From: Pleionea sp041589565
Lineage (GTDB): Bacteria > Pseudomonadota > Gammaproteobacteria > Enterobacterales > Kangiellaceae
Assembly: GCA_041589565.1 (NCBI GenBank)
Contig: JBFHVL010000001.1
Location: forward strand, 1 to 64,000
Direction of reading: 5' to 3'
DNA: 64,000 nucleotides
Positions 53,503-62,015 of this stretch are shown here, in pieces (the stretch's first letter is position 1; every line of letters begins with the position of its first letter). The notes beneath the pieces are model-generated. The model had not been told where the DNA came from and did no database searches. It saw only the letters and a program-made list of their open reading frames with translations. The position numbers and the translations under genes are program-made.

Positions 53503-55731
53503 TTACAATGATGCTAATGCCTGATTAAAGGTTTCGCTTGGGCGCATGGCCTTAGATGCCAGTTCTGGATTCGGCTTGTAATAACCATCAATATCCATAG
53601 CCACACCTTGAGCATTGTTTAACTCATCAACAATTTTTTGCTCATTCTCTTTTAATTGCTTAGCCAAGGGTTCGAAACGAGCCTTCAGCTCTGTATCGTC
53701 ATTTTGCTCGGCCAATGCTTCTGCCCAGTAAAGAGTCAGATAGAAGTGACTGCCTCGATTATCAAGTTCGCCGACTTTGCGTGAAGGCGACTTGTTCTCC
53801 ATTAGGAACTTAGCAGTCGCCTGATCCAGAGTTTTTCCAAGTACCATGGCTTTAGGATTATCAAAGTTAGTCGCCAGATGTTCCAGAGAAACAGCCAACG
53901 CTAAAAACTCACCCAATGAATCCCAACGCAGATGGTTTTCTTTTTCAAACTGCTGTACATGCTTAGGCGCAGAGCCACCCGCGCCAGTTTCAAATAAACC
54001 GCCGCCATTCATCAGAGGAACGATAGACAACATTTTGGCACTGGTGCCAAGCTCCAAAATTGGGAATAAATCAGTTAGATAATCGCGCAAGACATTGCCA
54101 GTCACCGAAATAGTGTCCAGACCTTGCTTAATTCGATCGAGTGAAAAACGCGTGGCTTCACGAGGAGCCATTATATGAATTTCTAGCCCGTCGGTATCAT
54201 GCTGAGGCAAGTAGCCTTTAACTTTGGAAATTAACTGGGCATCATGAGCACGGTTTTCATCTAACCAAAACACGGCAGGATTACCTGTTGCGCGTGCACG
54301 ATTTACCGCCAGTTTTACCCAATCCTGAATCGGTGCATCTTTGGTTTGACACATACGGAAAATATCACCTTGGTCGACCGACTGATGCATCAATACATTA
54401 CCATCAGCATCTACCACACGAATCTCGCCTTTGGCTTCTGCTTCAAAAGTTTTATCGTGCGAACCGTATTCTTCGGCTTTTTGAGCCATCAGCCCCACAT
54501 TGGAGACGCTACCCATAGTAGCAGGATCAAATGCGCCGTGCTCTTTACAAAAGGCTATGGTTTCCTGATAAACGCCCGAGTAACTGCGATCAGGAATCAC
54601 AAATTTGGTATCTTTTTGCTTGCCGTCTGGCCCCCACATTTGCCCAGAGGTACGAATGGCCGCTGGCATGGATGCATCGATAATTACGTCAGATGGAACA
54701 TGCAGATTGGTAATACCTTTATCGGAATCCACCATCGCCATTGCAGGACGTTGTTCATAGACAGCTGTAATGTCTGCTTCAATAGTCTGTTTTTCGTCAG
54801 CGCTGAGTTTTTCAAGCTTGTTATAAACATCACCTAAACCGTTGTTAGCATCGACACCAATTTTTTCGAATGTATTGCCGTGTTTTTCGAATACCGATTG
54901 ATAAAAGGTCTTAACTGCATGACCAAACATAATGGGATCCGACACTTTCATCATGGTTGCTTTTAAGTGAAGAGAAAACAAAACATCTTTCTCTTTGGCA
55001 TCTTCAATTTGTTCCGCAAAAAATGACTTTAACTTGGCTACATTCATCGCCGCGCAGTCGATCACTTCACCTGCCTGAACCGGGAAACTGTCCTTTAATA
55101 CTTTGGCATTTCCAGCTGCGTCGACAAACTCGATTTTTACAGAGGTGTCTTTATCTACAGTCACCGACTGCTCGCTACCAAAAAAGTCGCCCTCGGCCAT
55201 GCTGGAAACATGAGACTTGGAGTCTTTTGACCATGCTCCCATAGAGTGAGGATTTTTTCTCGCATACTGCTTTACAGAGCCAGGAGCGCGACGATCCGAA
55301 TTGCCTTCACGCAAAACCGGATTTACCGCACTGCCTTTAATTTTGTCGTAACGGGCTTTAACTTGTTTCTCGTCATCATTTGCAGGCTCTTCAGGATAGT
55401 CTGGAAGCTTATATCCTTTCGCTTGCAGCTCTTTAATGGTCGCTTTTAATTGTGGGACCGAAGCGCTGATATTGGGCAGTTTGATAATATTAGCCTCGGG
55501 CTTTTTCGCCAATTCGCCTAAGTAGGCTAAATCATCGGACTGACGCTGTTCTTCTGTTAAAAACTCTGGAAATGCGGCTAAAACGCGTCCAGATAAAGAG
55601 ATGTCACGGGTTTCAATTTCTACACCCGAGACCTTGGTAAAAGATTCAACTATCGGAAGGAAAGAGTAAGTGGCTAACGCCGGTGCTTCATCGGTCAATG
55701 TATAAATGATTTTTGAACTTGTCATAGCCAT
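53503..55731 (-). CDS. icd: Isocitrate dehydrogenase, monomeric NADP type
   Basis: 742 residues, the length of the monomeric IDH, not the homodimeric one (about 417). Family blocks are GNSDRRAPGSVKQYARKNP near 145-163 and the C-terminal LDLDDR-equivalent NRGSHFYLTLYWAEALA. It oxidises isocitrate to 2-oxoglutarate with NADP. It diverges from rluE across 354 bases. Confidence 0.95.
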   Translation of the reverse strand: MAMTSSKIIYTLTDEAPALATYSFLPIVESFTKVSGVEIETRDISLSGRVLAAFPEFLTEEQRQSDDLAYLGELAKKPEANIIKLPNISASVPQLKATIKELQAKGYKLPDYPEEPANDDEKQVKARYDKIKGSAVNPVLREGNSDRRAPGSVKQYARKNPHSMGAWSKDSKSHVSSMAEGDFFGSEQSVTVDKDTSVKIEFVDAAGNAKVLKDSFPVQAGEVIDCAAMNVAKLKSFFAEQIEDAKEKDVLFSLHLKATMMKVSDPIMFGHAVKTFYQSVFEKHGNTFEKIGVDANNGLGDVYNKLEKLSADEKQTIEADITAVYEQRPAMAMVDSDKGITNLHVPSDVIIDASMPAAIRTSGQMWGPDGKQKDTKFVIPDRSYSGVYQETIAFCKEHGAFDPATMGSVSNVGLMAQKAEEYGSHDKTFEAEAKGEIRVVDADGNVLMHQSVDQGDIFRMCQTKDAPIQDWVKLAVNRARATGNPAVFWLDENRAHDAQLISKVKGYLPQHDTDGLEIHIMAPREATRFSLDRIKQGLDTISVTGNVLRDYLTDLFPILELGTSAKMLSIVPLMNGGGLFETGAGGSAPKHVQQFEKENHLRWDSLGEFLALAVSLEHLATNFDNPKAMVLGKTLDQATAKFLMENKSPSRKVGELDNRGSHFYLTLYWAEALAEQNDDTELKARFEPLAKQLKENEQKIVDELNNAQGVAMDIDGYYKPNPELASKAMRPSETFNQALASL

Positions 55732-56085
55732 TCCCGTTAATGGTTAAATAAAATCTGTTTAAAATGCATTCGCCTGACATGCATCTTGTTGGCAAAAAGC
55801 CAGGAGCTGGATTACTTGACCGCTCGTCAATGCAAATGGCGCTTATCTACACACTGTGTCCAAGATTGACTGGCTTTTCTGCACTATCGATTCTGCAGTG
55901 TCACAATTAATGAGGTAGACATTGTTTAATTAGCGGCGCGCATTATACGCGAAAATCGAGCCAACTGCACTGCACAAAAAGGTCTAAAGCGTTACAATAC
56001 AACTTGTTAGTGAACGCAGCTCAGTATAGTTCAAATAACGCCCAATGGTTTTCGATGATATTTTACTCAACTTTTCGAGCAATTA
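55732..56085. other. icd-rluE intergenic region, no gene seen
   Basis: No ORF or RNA gene found. Divergent promoters are expected; a TATAGT at about 56021-56026 follows TTGTTA with a short 15-base spacer on the plus strand. GCGCGCATTATACGC (about 55936-55950) is a GC-flanked element often seen near gammaproteobacterial promoters. Confidence 0.4.
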
Positions 56086-56637
56086 ATGAACAAGTCCAAT
56101 AATCGCAAAATCGTGCTGTTTAACAAACCGTTTAATACACTTTGCCAGTTCACCGGTGAGCCAGGCGATTCATTGCTTGCTGATTACATTGATATCAAAG
56201 ACGTTTATGCAGCAGGTCGGCTTGATAAAGATTCTGAAGGCCTGTTGGTATTAACCAACGACGGAAAGTTACAGCATAAGATTACCGACCCTCGGTATAA
56301 AGAAGAAAAGACCTATTGGGTACAAGTTGAAAATATTCCCGATGATAAAGCGCTGAAGCTTTTAAAGACTGGAGTCGAGTTAAAAGATGGGATTACCCGT
56401 CCCGCTAAGGTCAAGCTCATTGAGCCTCCATTAATTTGGCAACGTCAGCCTCCCATAAGAGAGCGTAAAAATATCCCGACCTGCTGGCTGGAACTCACCA
56501 TTCGAGAAGGGAAAAATCGTCAGGTGCGTCGTATGACTGCCGCTGTTGGGCATCCTACTTTGCGGCTTATTCGCTGCCGAGTCGGTCGTTGGGAACTTGG
56601 AGATCTCAAACCCGGCGAATACAAACTCATTGAATAA
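56086..56637 (+). CDS. rluE: 23S rRNA pseudouridine(2457) synthase
   Basis: 183 residues without an N-terminal S4 domain, the RluE layout. The catalytic block AAGRLDKDSEGLLVLTNDG holds Asp, and REGKNRQVRRM is the second motif. Modifies U2457 of 23S rRNA (by E. coli numbering). The order icd-rluE-nudJ-mnmA-hflD matches enterobacteria and pseudomonads. Confidence 0.94.
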   Translation: MNKSNNRKIVLFNKPFNTLCQFTGEPGDSLLADYIDIKDVYAAGRLDKDSEGLLVLTNDGKLQHKITDPRYKEEKTYWVQVENIPDDKALKLLKTGVELKDGITRPAKVKLIEPPLIWQRQPPIRERKNIPTCWLELTIREGKNRQVRRMTAAVGHPTLRLIRCRVGRWELGDLKPGEYKLIE

Positions 56638-56651
56638 GAGGATTATCTGAA

Positions 56652-57146
56652 GTGCAGTCCATTCATGTAACCGTCGCCGCAGTCATTCGTAAAAATGACC
56701 GCTATTTAATCGTTGAAGAAACCGACTCCAAAGGCGCAACGGTTTATAATCAACCCGCCGGACACGTCGAGGTTGGCGAGTCGATCATCGATGCTATAGG
56801 TCGCGAAGTTAATGAAGAAACAGGTTTAACATTCAACCCTATCTATTTGATAGGAAACTATTTTTTAAGTCCTGCAACAAATGGCAAGCACTATTTACGC
56901 TTCTGCTTTTTTGGTGATGTTCCAGACACAGAGACTCCTATACCGCAGGATCCCGACATAGTCGCGGCACACTGGATGACGTTGGATGAAATTTGTAATC
57001 TGGGTCGAAGTTTACGTAGCGCTTTGGTACTTAAGTGCCTGGAAGATTTCCTAGCGGGACAAAAGTATCCATTAGAACAGTTCCACTACTGTGACAATGA
57101 ATTGAAGCTGGCAGACTTGTGTTATACTCGCCTGCCCCAACTATAG
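56652..57146 (+). CDS. nudJ: Nudix phosphatase NudJ
   Basis: 164 residues from GTG at 56652, preceded by AAGAGGA. A complete Nudix box: GHVEVGESIIDAIGREVNEETGL. In E. coli NudJ hydrolyses HMP-PP and nucleoside tri- and diphosphates. Next to mnmA 30 bases later. Confidence 0.92.
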   Translation: MQSIHVTVAAVIRKNDRYLIVEETDSKGATVYNQPAGHVEVGESIIDAIGREVNEETGLTFNPIYLIGNYFLSPATNGKHYLRFCFFGDVPDTETPIPQDPDIVAAHWMTLDEICNLGRSLRSALVLKCLEDFLAGQKYPLEQFHYCDNELKLADLCYTRLPQL

Positions 57147-57176
57147 CTCCTCAATTCCAGTCGAAATTGCATTTAT

Positions 57177-58274
57177 ATGAGTGATCAAAAGCCTAAAGTC
57201 ATTGTCGGTATGTCCGGCGGAGTTGACTCTTCCGTATCGGCTTATCTCCTGTTACAGCAGGGGTATCAGGTCGAAGGCCTGTTTATGAAAAACTGGGAAG
57301 AAGACGATACTGATGAGTATTGCAGCGCCGCCGAAGATTTAAATGATGCTCAGGCAGTTTGTAACCAGTTGGGTATAGAGCTTCACACGGTCAACTTTTC
57401 CGCAGAATACTGGGATCGCGTGTTTGAGTACTTCCTGCAGGAATACAAAGCCGGGCGAACGCCTAATCCCGACATTATGTGTAACAAGGAAATTAAGTTT
57501 AAAGCCTTCCTCGAATTTGCTATCCACCTGGGCGCGGATTTCATCGCTACCGGGCACTATACGCGTCGCGACGAACAAGACGGCAAAGCTCGTTTATTAC
57601 GAGGACTGGATAACAATAAAGATCAAAGTTATTTCCTGTACACGCTCGGACAAGAGCAACTCTTGAAAACCTTATTTCCAGTGGGCGAGTTGGAGAAAAG
57701 CGAAGTTCGCAAAATTGCAGAAGAACAAGGCTTTGATAACGCACGCAAAAAAGACAGCACCGGAATCTGCTTTATCGGTGAACGAAAATTTAAAGATTTT
57801 TTAGAGCAATTTATTCCTGCTCAACCCGGGACTATTTTAGACGATCAGGGCAACAATATCGGGAAACATCAAGGCTTGATGTTCCATACTTTAGGCCAAC
57901 GAAAAGGACTGGGAATTGGCGGTTTAAAAGATGCCAGTGATGATCCTTGGTATGTCGTCGATAAAGATGTTGGTGCCAATACGTTAATCGTTGGTCAAGG
58001 ACATAATCACCCGTTACTCATGAGTCGCAGCCTGACTTGCCGCCAACTCCACTGGGTTTCGCGAGAAGAGCCCGCACAAGGATTCCACTGTACCGCCAAA
58101 GTACGGTACCGCCAAACAGACTTCGAGTGTGAAGTTGTCAAGATAGATGATGAGACTTGGCAGGTTATTTTTGCGAAGCCACAACGCGCGGTAACTCCGG
58201 GCCAGTCGGTTGTTTTTTATGATGGAATGGTTTGCCTGGGTGGTGGAATCATCGAGTCGATTGAGAAAATTTGA
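57177..58274 (+). CDS. mnmA: tRNA-specific 2-thiouridylase MnmA
   Basis: 365 residues. PP-loop GMSGGVDSSVSA (12-23). The catalytic cysteines lie in NPDIMCNKEIKF and STGICFIGERKF. Transfers sulfur from TusE to U34 of tRNA Lys, Glu and Gln. Adjacent to hflD. Confidence 0.97.
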   Translation: MSDQKPKVIVGMSGGVDSSVSAYLLLQQGYQVEGLFMKNWEEDDTDEYCSAAEDLNDAQAVCNQLGIELHTVNFSAEYWDRVFEYFLQEYKAGRTPNPDIMCNKEIKFKAFLEFAIHLGADFIATGHYTRRDEQDGKARLLRGLDNNKDQSYFLYTLGQEQLLKTLFPVGELEKSEVRKIAEEQGFDNARKKDSTGICFIGERKFKDFLEQFIPAQPGTILDDQGNNIGKHQGLMFHTLGQRKGLGIGGLKDASDDPWYVVDKDVGANTLIVGQGHNHPLLMSRSLTCRQLHWVSREEPAQGFHCTAKVRYRQTDFECEVVKIDDETWQVIFAKPQRAVTPGQSVVFYDGMVCLGGGIIESIEKI

Positions 58275-58286
58275 GGAAATTGTTTC

Positions 58287-58916
58287 GTGGAAAACATTGT
58301 TCTTGCGCTAGCAGCTATTTCGCAGGCCATACAACAAGTTCAAAAAGTCGCCTGGAAAGGTGAAATGGACGACGCCGAAGTATTACCTCTGATAAATAGC
58401 GTATTCGTCACAGAGCCACCTTCCATTGTCGATCTCTACTCTGGCAGTGCAAGCCTTACTTCAGGCCTGCGAATGCTAAGAGCACAACTCGACCCCTCAT
58501 CATCCAGTGAGCGCAACAGCGAGTTTGGTCGTTATATGGCTAACTTGCTTACTCTGCAGAAACAGTTTATGAATAACTCGGAAGTGCAATCGGTACTTTC
58601 ATCGCGAATTGAGCATACACGACGTTTGCTCGATTATGATGACATGATGTCACCCAATGTGATGGCTTCGCTCGCGGATGCCTATTCTCAAAGCATATCG
58701 ACCTTACCCTTGCGAATTCAGGTTCAGGGTAAGCCTGACGTTCTGCAAAACAAGCTTAATCAAGATCGCATTCGAGCGCTGCTGTTAACAGGTATTCGAG
58801 CCGCTGTACTCTGGCGACAAGTTGGGGGTAAAAAAAGACAATTTTTGTTTAAAAGAAAGCAGCTTTGCGATACGGCCAGTCAGTTACTAACCCAACCTAT
58901 TTTTGGCTCAAATTAA
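58287..58916 (+). CDS. hflD: High-frequency-lysogenization protein HflD homologue
   Basis: 209 residues from GTG at 58287, 12 bases after mnmA. All-helical; the start LALAAISQAIQQVQKVA and the SGLRMLRAQL block match the family. A membrane-associated protein that in E. coli binds phage lambda CII. The mnmA-hflD-purB order is common, but purB is missing here. Confidence 0.92.
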   Translation: MENIVLALAAISQAIQQVQKVAWKGEMDDAEVLPLINSVFVTEPPSIVDLYSGSASLTSGLRMLRAQLDPSSSSERNSEFGRYMANLLTLQKQFMNNSEVQSVLSSRIEHTRRLLDYDDMMSPNVMASLADAYSQSISTLPLRIQVQGKPDVLQNKLNQDRIRALLLTGIRAAVLWRQVGGKKRQFLFKRKQLCDTASQLLTQPIFGSN

Positions 58917-58947
58917 GAAATAAACATCAAAAACAAGGGCTCTAAAA

Positions 58948-59043
58948 AGAAAAAAGCAGCCTGAAACAGGCTGCAACAAATGCAAAAGGGAGCAATTGAA
59001 GAATCACTCTTCAATACCTGAGCGCTTTTGCGTGCGAGCAGGT
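58948..59043 (-). ncRNA. Candidate minus-strand small RNA, about 95 nt
   Basis: A minus-strand terminator (58950-58974) faces away from hflD, and no minus-strand gene feeds it. Upstream on that strand lies a promoter-like TTGAAC-17-CATAAT (59078-59050). The intervening sequence folds well: ACCTG-CT-CGC with GCG-CT-CAGGT, then ATTGAAGA with TCTTCAAT (perfect 8 bp, loop GTGAT), then the terminator. No known family was recognised. Confidence 0.5.
58950..58974 (-). terminator. Intrinsic terminator, minus strand
   Basis: GCAGCCTG and CAGGCTGC form a perfect 8-bp stem around a 3-base loop. On the minus strand six T follow (58955-58950), then more Ts after one base; on the plus strand no T-run follows. 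Confidence 0.8.
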
Positions 59044-59049
59044 GAGGCC

Positions 59050-59078
59050 ATTATGAATTTATCTCAAAATGTGTTCAA
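59050..59078 (-). promoter_or_regulatory. Candidate promoter of minus-strand small RNA
   Basis: TTGAAC (59078-59073), 17-base spacer, CATAAT (59055-59050); four and five of six consensus matches. It overlaps a short plus-strand ORF. Confidence 0.5.
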
Positions 59079-59174
59079 TGGTACTATTCACACCTTCCTA
59101 GATAAAGCTGGCCCTCATTTATCACTGTACCCCTGTGATACTCTTGAAAAAAATTTACTTATAAAGCTTATTAC

Positions 59175-59852
59175 ATGAACACCTCTGAACTAGTTATTTT
59201 TCCAGCGCTTGCAGCTATTTTTCTGGTGGCGTTGTTAGTTGCTCATTATTTCAAACATCACCTCATCGCCGGCGTTATGAAAGCACTCACCGCTCTAACG
59301 GTATTGGCTTATTGCTTTTTGCTTTACACAAGCACCCCATCCACTTACGCACTGTTAATATTAATTGCCATAGCACTGGGTGTCGTTGGCGATATATTGT
59401 TGATCGGAAGGAGCTCTAAGCTTTTTTTAGCAGGAATGCTGGCCTTCGCAACAGGACACCTATTTTATATTGGAGCCTTTTTACAATATTCGTTTCAATG
59501 GCTCGAATGGTTTGCGGGAGCGCTGCCTCTTACCTTGGGATTACTGGCCGTTTATCGCTGGCTTAAACCTGACCTTCGAGGTGCAATGAAAGTAGCGGTA
59601 CCCTTTTATATGCTAATTCTTGGGCTTATGTGCTCGATCGCTATGAGCACTCGTAACGAAGGCCAGCTCACCATTATCGCTATCGGGGGGATTCTATTTT
59701 TAGTTTCCGACCTCTTTGTCGCTACCCATCGATTTAAAAAGCCCAGGTTTCATGACAAGCTGATTGGATTGCCATTATACTTTGCTGCTCAGTTTGTACT
59801 TGCCACAAGTATTTTTCGACTAACTACCGATAGCCCCTGGCTACCTATTTAA
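59175..59852 (+). CDS. YhhN/TMEM86-family membrane protein (lysoplasmalogenase-like)
   Basis: 225 residues, about eight transmembrane helices. Motifs GVVGDILLIG (about 71-80) and GGILFLVSDLFVA match YhhN; TMEM86 relatives hydrolyse lysoplasmalogen vinyl ethers. The bacterial role is uncertain. It lies upstream of the DUF3012 lipoprotein gene by 21 bases. Confidence 0.88.
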   Translation: MNTSELVIFPALAAIFLVALLVAHYFKHHLIAGVMKALTALTVLAYCFLLYTSTPSTYALLILIAIALGVVGDILLIGRSSKLFLAGMLAFATGHLFYIGAFLQYSFQWLEWFAGALPLTLGLLAVYRWLKPDLRGAMKVAVPFYMLILGLMCSIAMSTRNEGQLTIIAIGGILFLVSDLFVATHRFKKPRFHDKLIGLPLYFAAQFVLATSIFRLTTDSPWLPI

Positions 59853-59873
59853 CAAAGACACCAGAGGAAACCA

Positions 59874-60050
59874 ATGAAAAGAAAATTAGTTATCGCCAGT
59901 ATTTTAATCATGGCGCTCTCATCCTGTGCTCCCAAAGTGGGCAGCAAAGAATGGTGCGACGATATGAAGGAAAAGCCCAAAGGCGATTGGACAGCCAATG
60001 AGCTTAAAGACTTTACTAAGTATTGTGTATTAAACCAAAAGCCGGAGTAA
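59874..60050 (+). CDS. DUF3012 small lipoprotein
   Basis: 58 residues from ATG at 59874, with AGAGGAAA upstream. A lipoprotein signal ends ALSSC, with lipid Cys at about 18; the mature APKVGSKEWCDDMKEKPKG and TANELKDFTKYC match DUF3012 (two conserved Cys). Role unknown. Its stop codon lies within the loop of the terminator at 60037-60060. Probably co-transcribed with the YhhN-like gene. Confidence 0.8.
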   Translation: MKRKLVIASILIMALSSCAPKVGSKEWCDDMKEKPKGDWTANELKDFTKYCVLNQKPE

Positions 60051-60060
60051 ACCGGCTTTT
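60037..60060 (+). terminator. Intrinsic terminator overlapping DUF3012 stop
   Basis: AAAAGCCGG and CCGGCTTTT pair over 9 bp around AGTAAA; the stop TAA is in the loop. Also lies just past the convergent desaturase. Confidence 0.8.
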
Positions 60061-60064
60061 GTCT

Positions 60065-61213
60065 TTAGGCGTACTGCACCTTCAACTGCTTGTTAAATCG
60101 CTTCCACTGCTTACGCTGTTCCATGACTGACTGCTTGAGCTTTAACATCTGTTGATATAGCTCATGATGCTCACAATTTTCTATTATCTGCTTACGTTGA
60201 GCTAATAGCCACTCACGACGCAAACGATAATAATCTGTAAGCTTTGCACAATACCCTTCATATTCGGCTTTTAATTTGGCGATTACTTCATCCGCATGTG
60301 GTAAATGAGAGAGCTTATGTGTTGTTTGTTTTAACAGCATCTGAGCTTTAGCTTGCTCAATCTTAACATCATCACTTTTCTTAAGATTCGTCGCTAACCC
60401 AAGCCAGGATAATGATTTAATCAACCATTTTGTTGGATCGAATTGCCACCAACGAATCCCATTGCGATAGTCATTTTGAAAATAGTGATGGAAGTTATGA
60501 TAGCCTTCCCCATAGGTAAACAAGGCAATTACCCCATTGTCCCGAGCAGTATTTTCGTCGGTATATGGCTGTTTACCCCAAATGTGAGCCAGGGAATTAA
60601 TAAAAAACGTCACATGATGACTGATTACTAATCGTAAAAAGCCGACGGTTAATAGCATTCCCGCAACATCGTTGTAGATAATGCCGAGAGTTATGGGTAC
60701 CCCGAAGTTAACCAATAATGTTAGCCACAAATAGTTGCGATGTTGCCACATCACTATGGAATCGCGCTGTAAGTCCTTAACATTGGAATAATCATTGTAA
60801 CGCTTGGCTTGATACTCGCGAAGCATCCAGCCGATATGGGAATACCAAAAGCCACGCTTGGCCGAATAGGGATCTTTATCGTTATCATCGACGAACCGAT
60901 GGTGAACTCGATGATCAGAGGACCAATGCAGGGCGCTGTTTTGAACGGCGAAGGCTCCACCTATGGCAAATATGAAGCGAATCACTGGATGGGCATCGTA
61001 GCTTTTGTGCGACCACAAGCGGTGATATCCCGCAGTAATAGACATACCACAAAAGCCAATGGCAAGGATGGTCCAAACCCAATGAGCGGCTGTGTAACCG
61101 TAAACTAGGCCGTACCAAGGTACTCCGATAATGGCGATGAAGGTAGTAAGGGTAAAAACGGAAACGTTCAGCCAGATTATTTTCGGCTTTGAAGACTTTA
61201 CAACTTTTGACAT
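60065..61213 (-). CDS. Acyl-CoA desaturase (delta-9 type)
   Basis: 382 residues from ATG at 61213; an ATG at 61237 would begin inside the FabR-like operator region and lacks a Shine-Dalgarno. Four hydrophobic segments. Three histidine boxes for the di-iron centre: YHRLWSH, HRVHHRF and HNFHHYF. It inserts a cis double bond into acyl chains, adjusting membrane fluidity. Divergent from FabR at 61392, a common pairing. Confidence 0.94.
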   Translation of the reverse strand: MSKVVKSSKPKIIWLNVSVFTLTTFIAIIGVPWYGLVYGYTAAHWVWTILAIGFCGMSITAGYHRLWSHKSYDAHPVIRFIFAIGGAFAVQNSALHWSSDHRVHHRFVDDNDKDPYSAKRGFWYSHIGWMLREYQAKRYNDYSNVKDLQRDSIVMWQHRNYLWLTLLVNFGVPITLGIIYNDVAGMLLTVGFLRLVISHHVTFFINSLAHIWGKQPYTDENTARDNGVIALFTYGEGYHNFHHYFQNDYRNGIRWWQFDPTKWLIKSLSWLGLATNLKKSDDVKIEQAKAQMLLKQTTHKLSHLPHADEVIAKLKAEYEGYCAKLTDYYRLRREWLLAQRKQIIENCEHHELYQQMLKLKQSVMEQRKQWKRFNKQLKVQYA

Positions 61214-61239
61214 GGAACTTCTCAGATTGATTTTCATTC

Positions 61240-61257
61240 AGCGAACAAGTGTTAGCT
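61240..61257. promoter_or_regulatory. FabR-like operator
   Basis: AGCGAACAAGTGTTAGCT is a near-perfect 18-bp palindrome (7 of 8 per half-site), and resembles FabR sites of enterobacteria upstream of fabA and fabB. It lies 27 bases before the desaturase ATG at 61213, just after the expected transcription start. Confidence 0.65.
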
Positions 61258-61269
61258 TATTCGTCCCGG

Positions 61270-61298
61270 ATTATAGTCATGGTTCCCCAAAACCACAA
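61270..61298 (-). promoter_or_regulatory. Desaturase promoter
   Basis: TTGTGG (61298-61293), 17 bases, perfect TATAAT (61275-61270). Start near 61263 places the FabR-like operator at about +6 to +23. Confidence 0.65.
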
Positions 61299-61311
61299 CT
61301 TATTGGGTAAA

Positions 61312-61334
61312 AGTTTGCATTTTTAACGCAAACT
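61312..61334. promoter_or_regulatory. Second inverted repeat upstream of fabR
   Basis: AGTTTGC and GCAAACT pair perfectly over 7 bp with a 9-base gap, 57 bases before the fabR ATG. Perhaps a second operator controlling fabR; the regulator is unknown. Confidence 0.4.
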
Positions 61335-61391
61335 GTTATTTGGCGCTGGCCTGACTTATTATTACCGCTTCGACCATTATTCGACATCACT

Positions 61392-62015
61392 ATGGCAGGC
61401 ATTCGAGCACAACAGAAACAAAAGACCCGACAAGCGATCATTCATGCAGCGCTCAACCAATTAAGCGCCGAGCAAAGTTTCGCAAACTTGAGCCTGCGCG
61501 AAGTGGCACGTGAAGCAGGTATTGCTCCCACGTCTTTTTATCGGCATTTCAAAGACATGGAAGAACTAGGACTTACCTTGGTGGATGAATGTGGATTAAC
61601 GTTACGGCAACTGATGCGAAGCGCAAGACGTCGTTTTGATGAAGGAATCAGCGTCATCGAAGTCTCGGTCGAAGTTTTTATGGAATTTGTCGAACAAAAT
61701 CCAAATATCTTTCGTTTATTACTGCGCGAACGTTCCGGCACCTCGAGAGCGTTCCGTGAGGCTATCGCTCGAGAGGAAGAGCACCTTACCGCTGAACTTG
61801 AAGAGTATCTAATCCAATCCACAGGCTTGCCGGGCAATGTTGCAAGGATTCAGGCCGAAGCTCTGGTTACCCTTACGTTTAACAATGGAGCTGAGTATCT
61901 TGACGCCAGCGCAGATCGCCGACAAACCTTAATAGAAAATACCATCATGCAGCTAAGATTTGTGGCTCATGGAGCCAACGCTTACGTTCTGGCACAGCAG
62001 TCAAACGGGCGTTAG
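61392..62015 (+). CDS. fabR: TetR-family regulator FabR
   Basis: 207 residues. TetR HTH at about 10-60 (SLREVAREAGIAPTSFYRHF). The C-terminal region with FVEQNPNIFRLLLRERSGTS and EALVTLTFNNGAEYL matches FabR, repressor of unsaturated fatty acid synthesis. Divergent from the desaturase, its likely target. Ends 4 bases inside the convergent ceramidase-like gene. Confidence 0.92.
   Translation: MAGIRAQQKQKTRQAIIHAALNQLSAEQSFANLSLREVAREAGIAPTSFYRHFKDMEELGLTLVDECGLTLRQLMRSARRRFDEGISVIEVSVEVFMEFVEQNPNIFRLLLRERSGTSRAFREAIAREEEHLTAELEEYLIQSTGLPGNVARIQAEALVTLTFNNGAEYLDASADRRQTLIENTIMQLRFVAHGANAYVLAQQSNGR

Noticed and set aside
59053..59178. 41-codon plus-strand ORF with AGGTGAGG before the ATG, overlapping the YhhN-like start in an ATGA
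   Set aside because: Its product has no recognisable features, and the same bases form the minus-strand RNA stem and promoter. Homology data would be needed to keep it.
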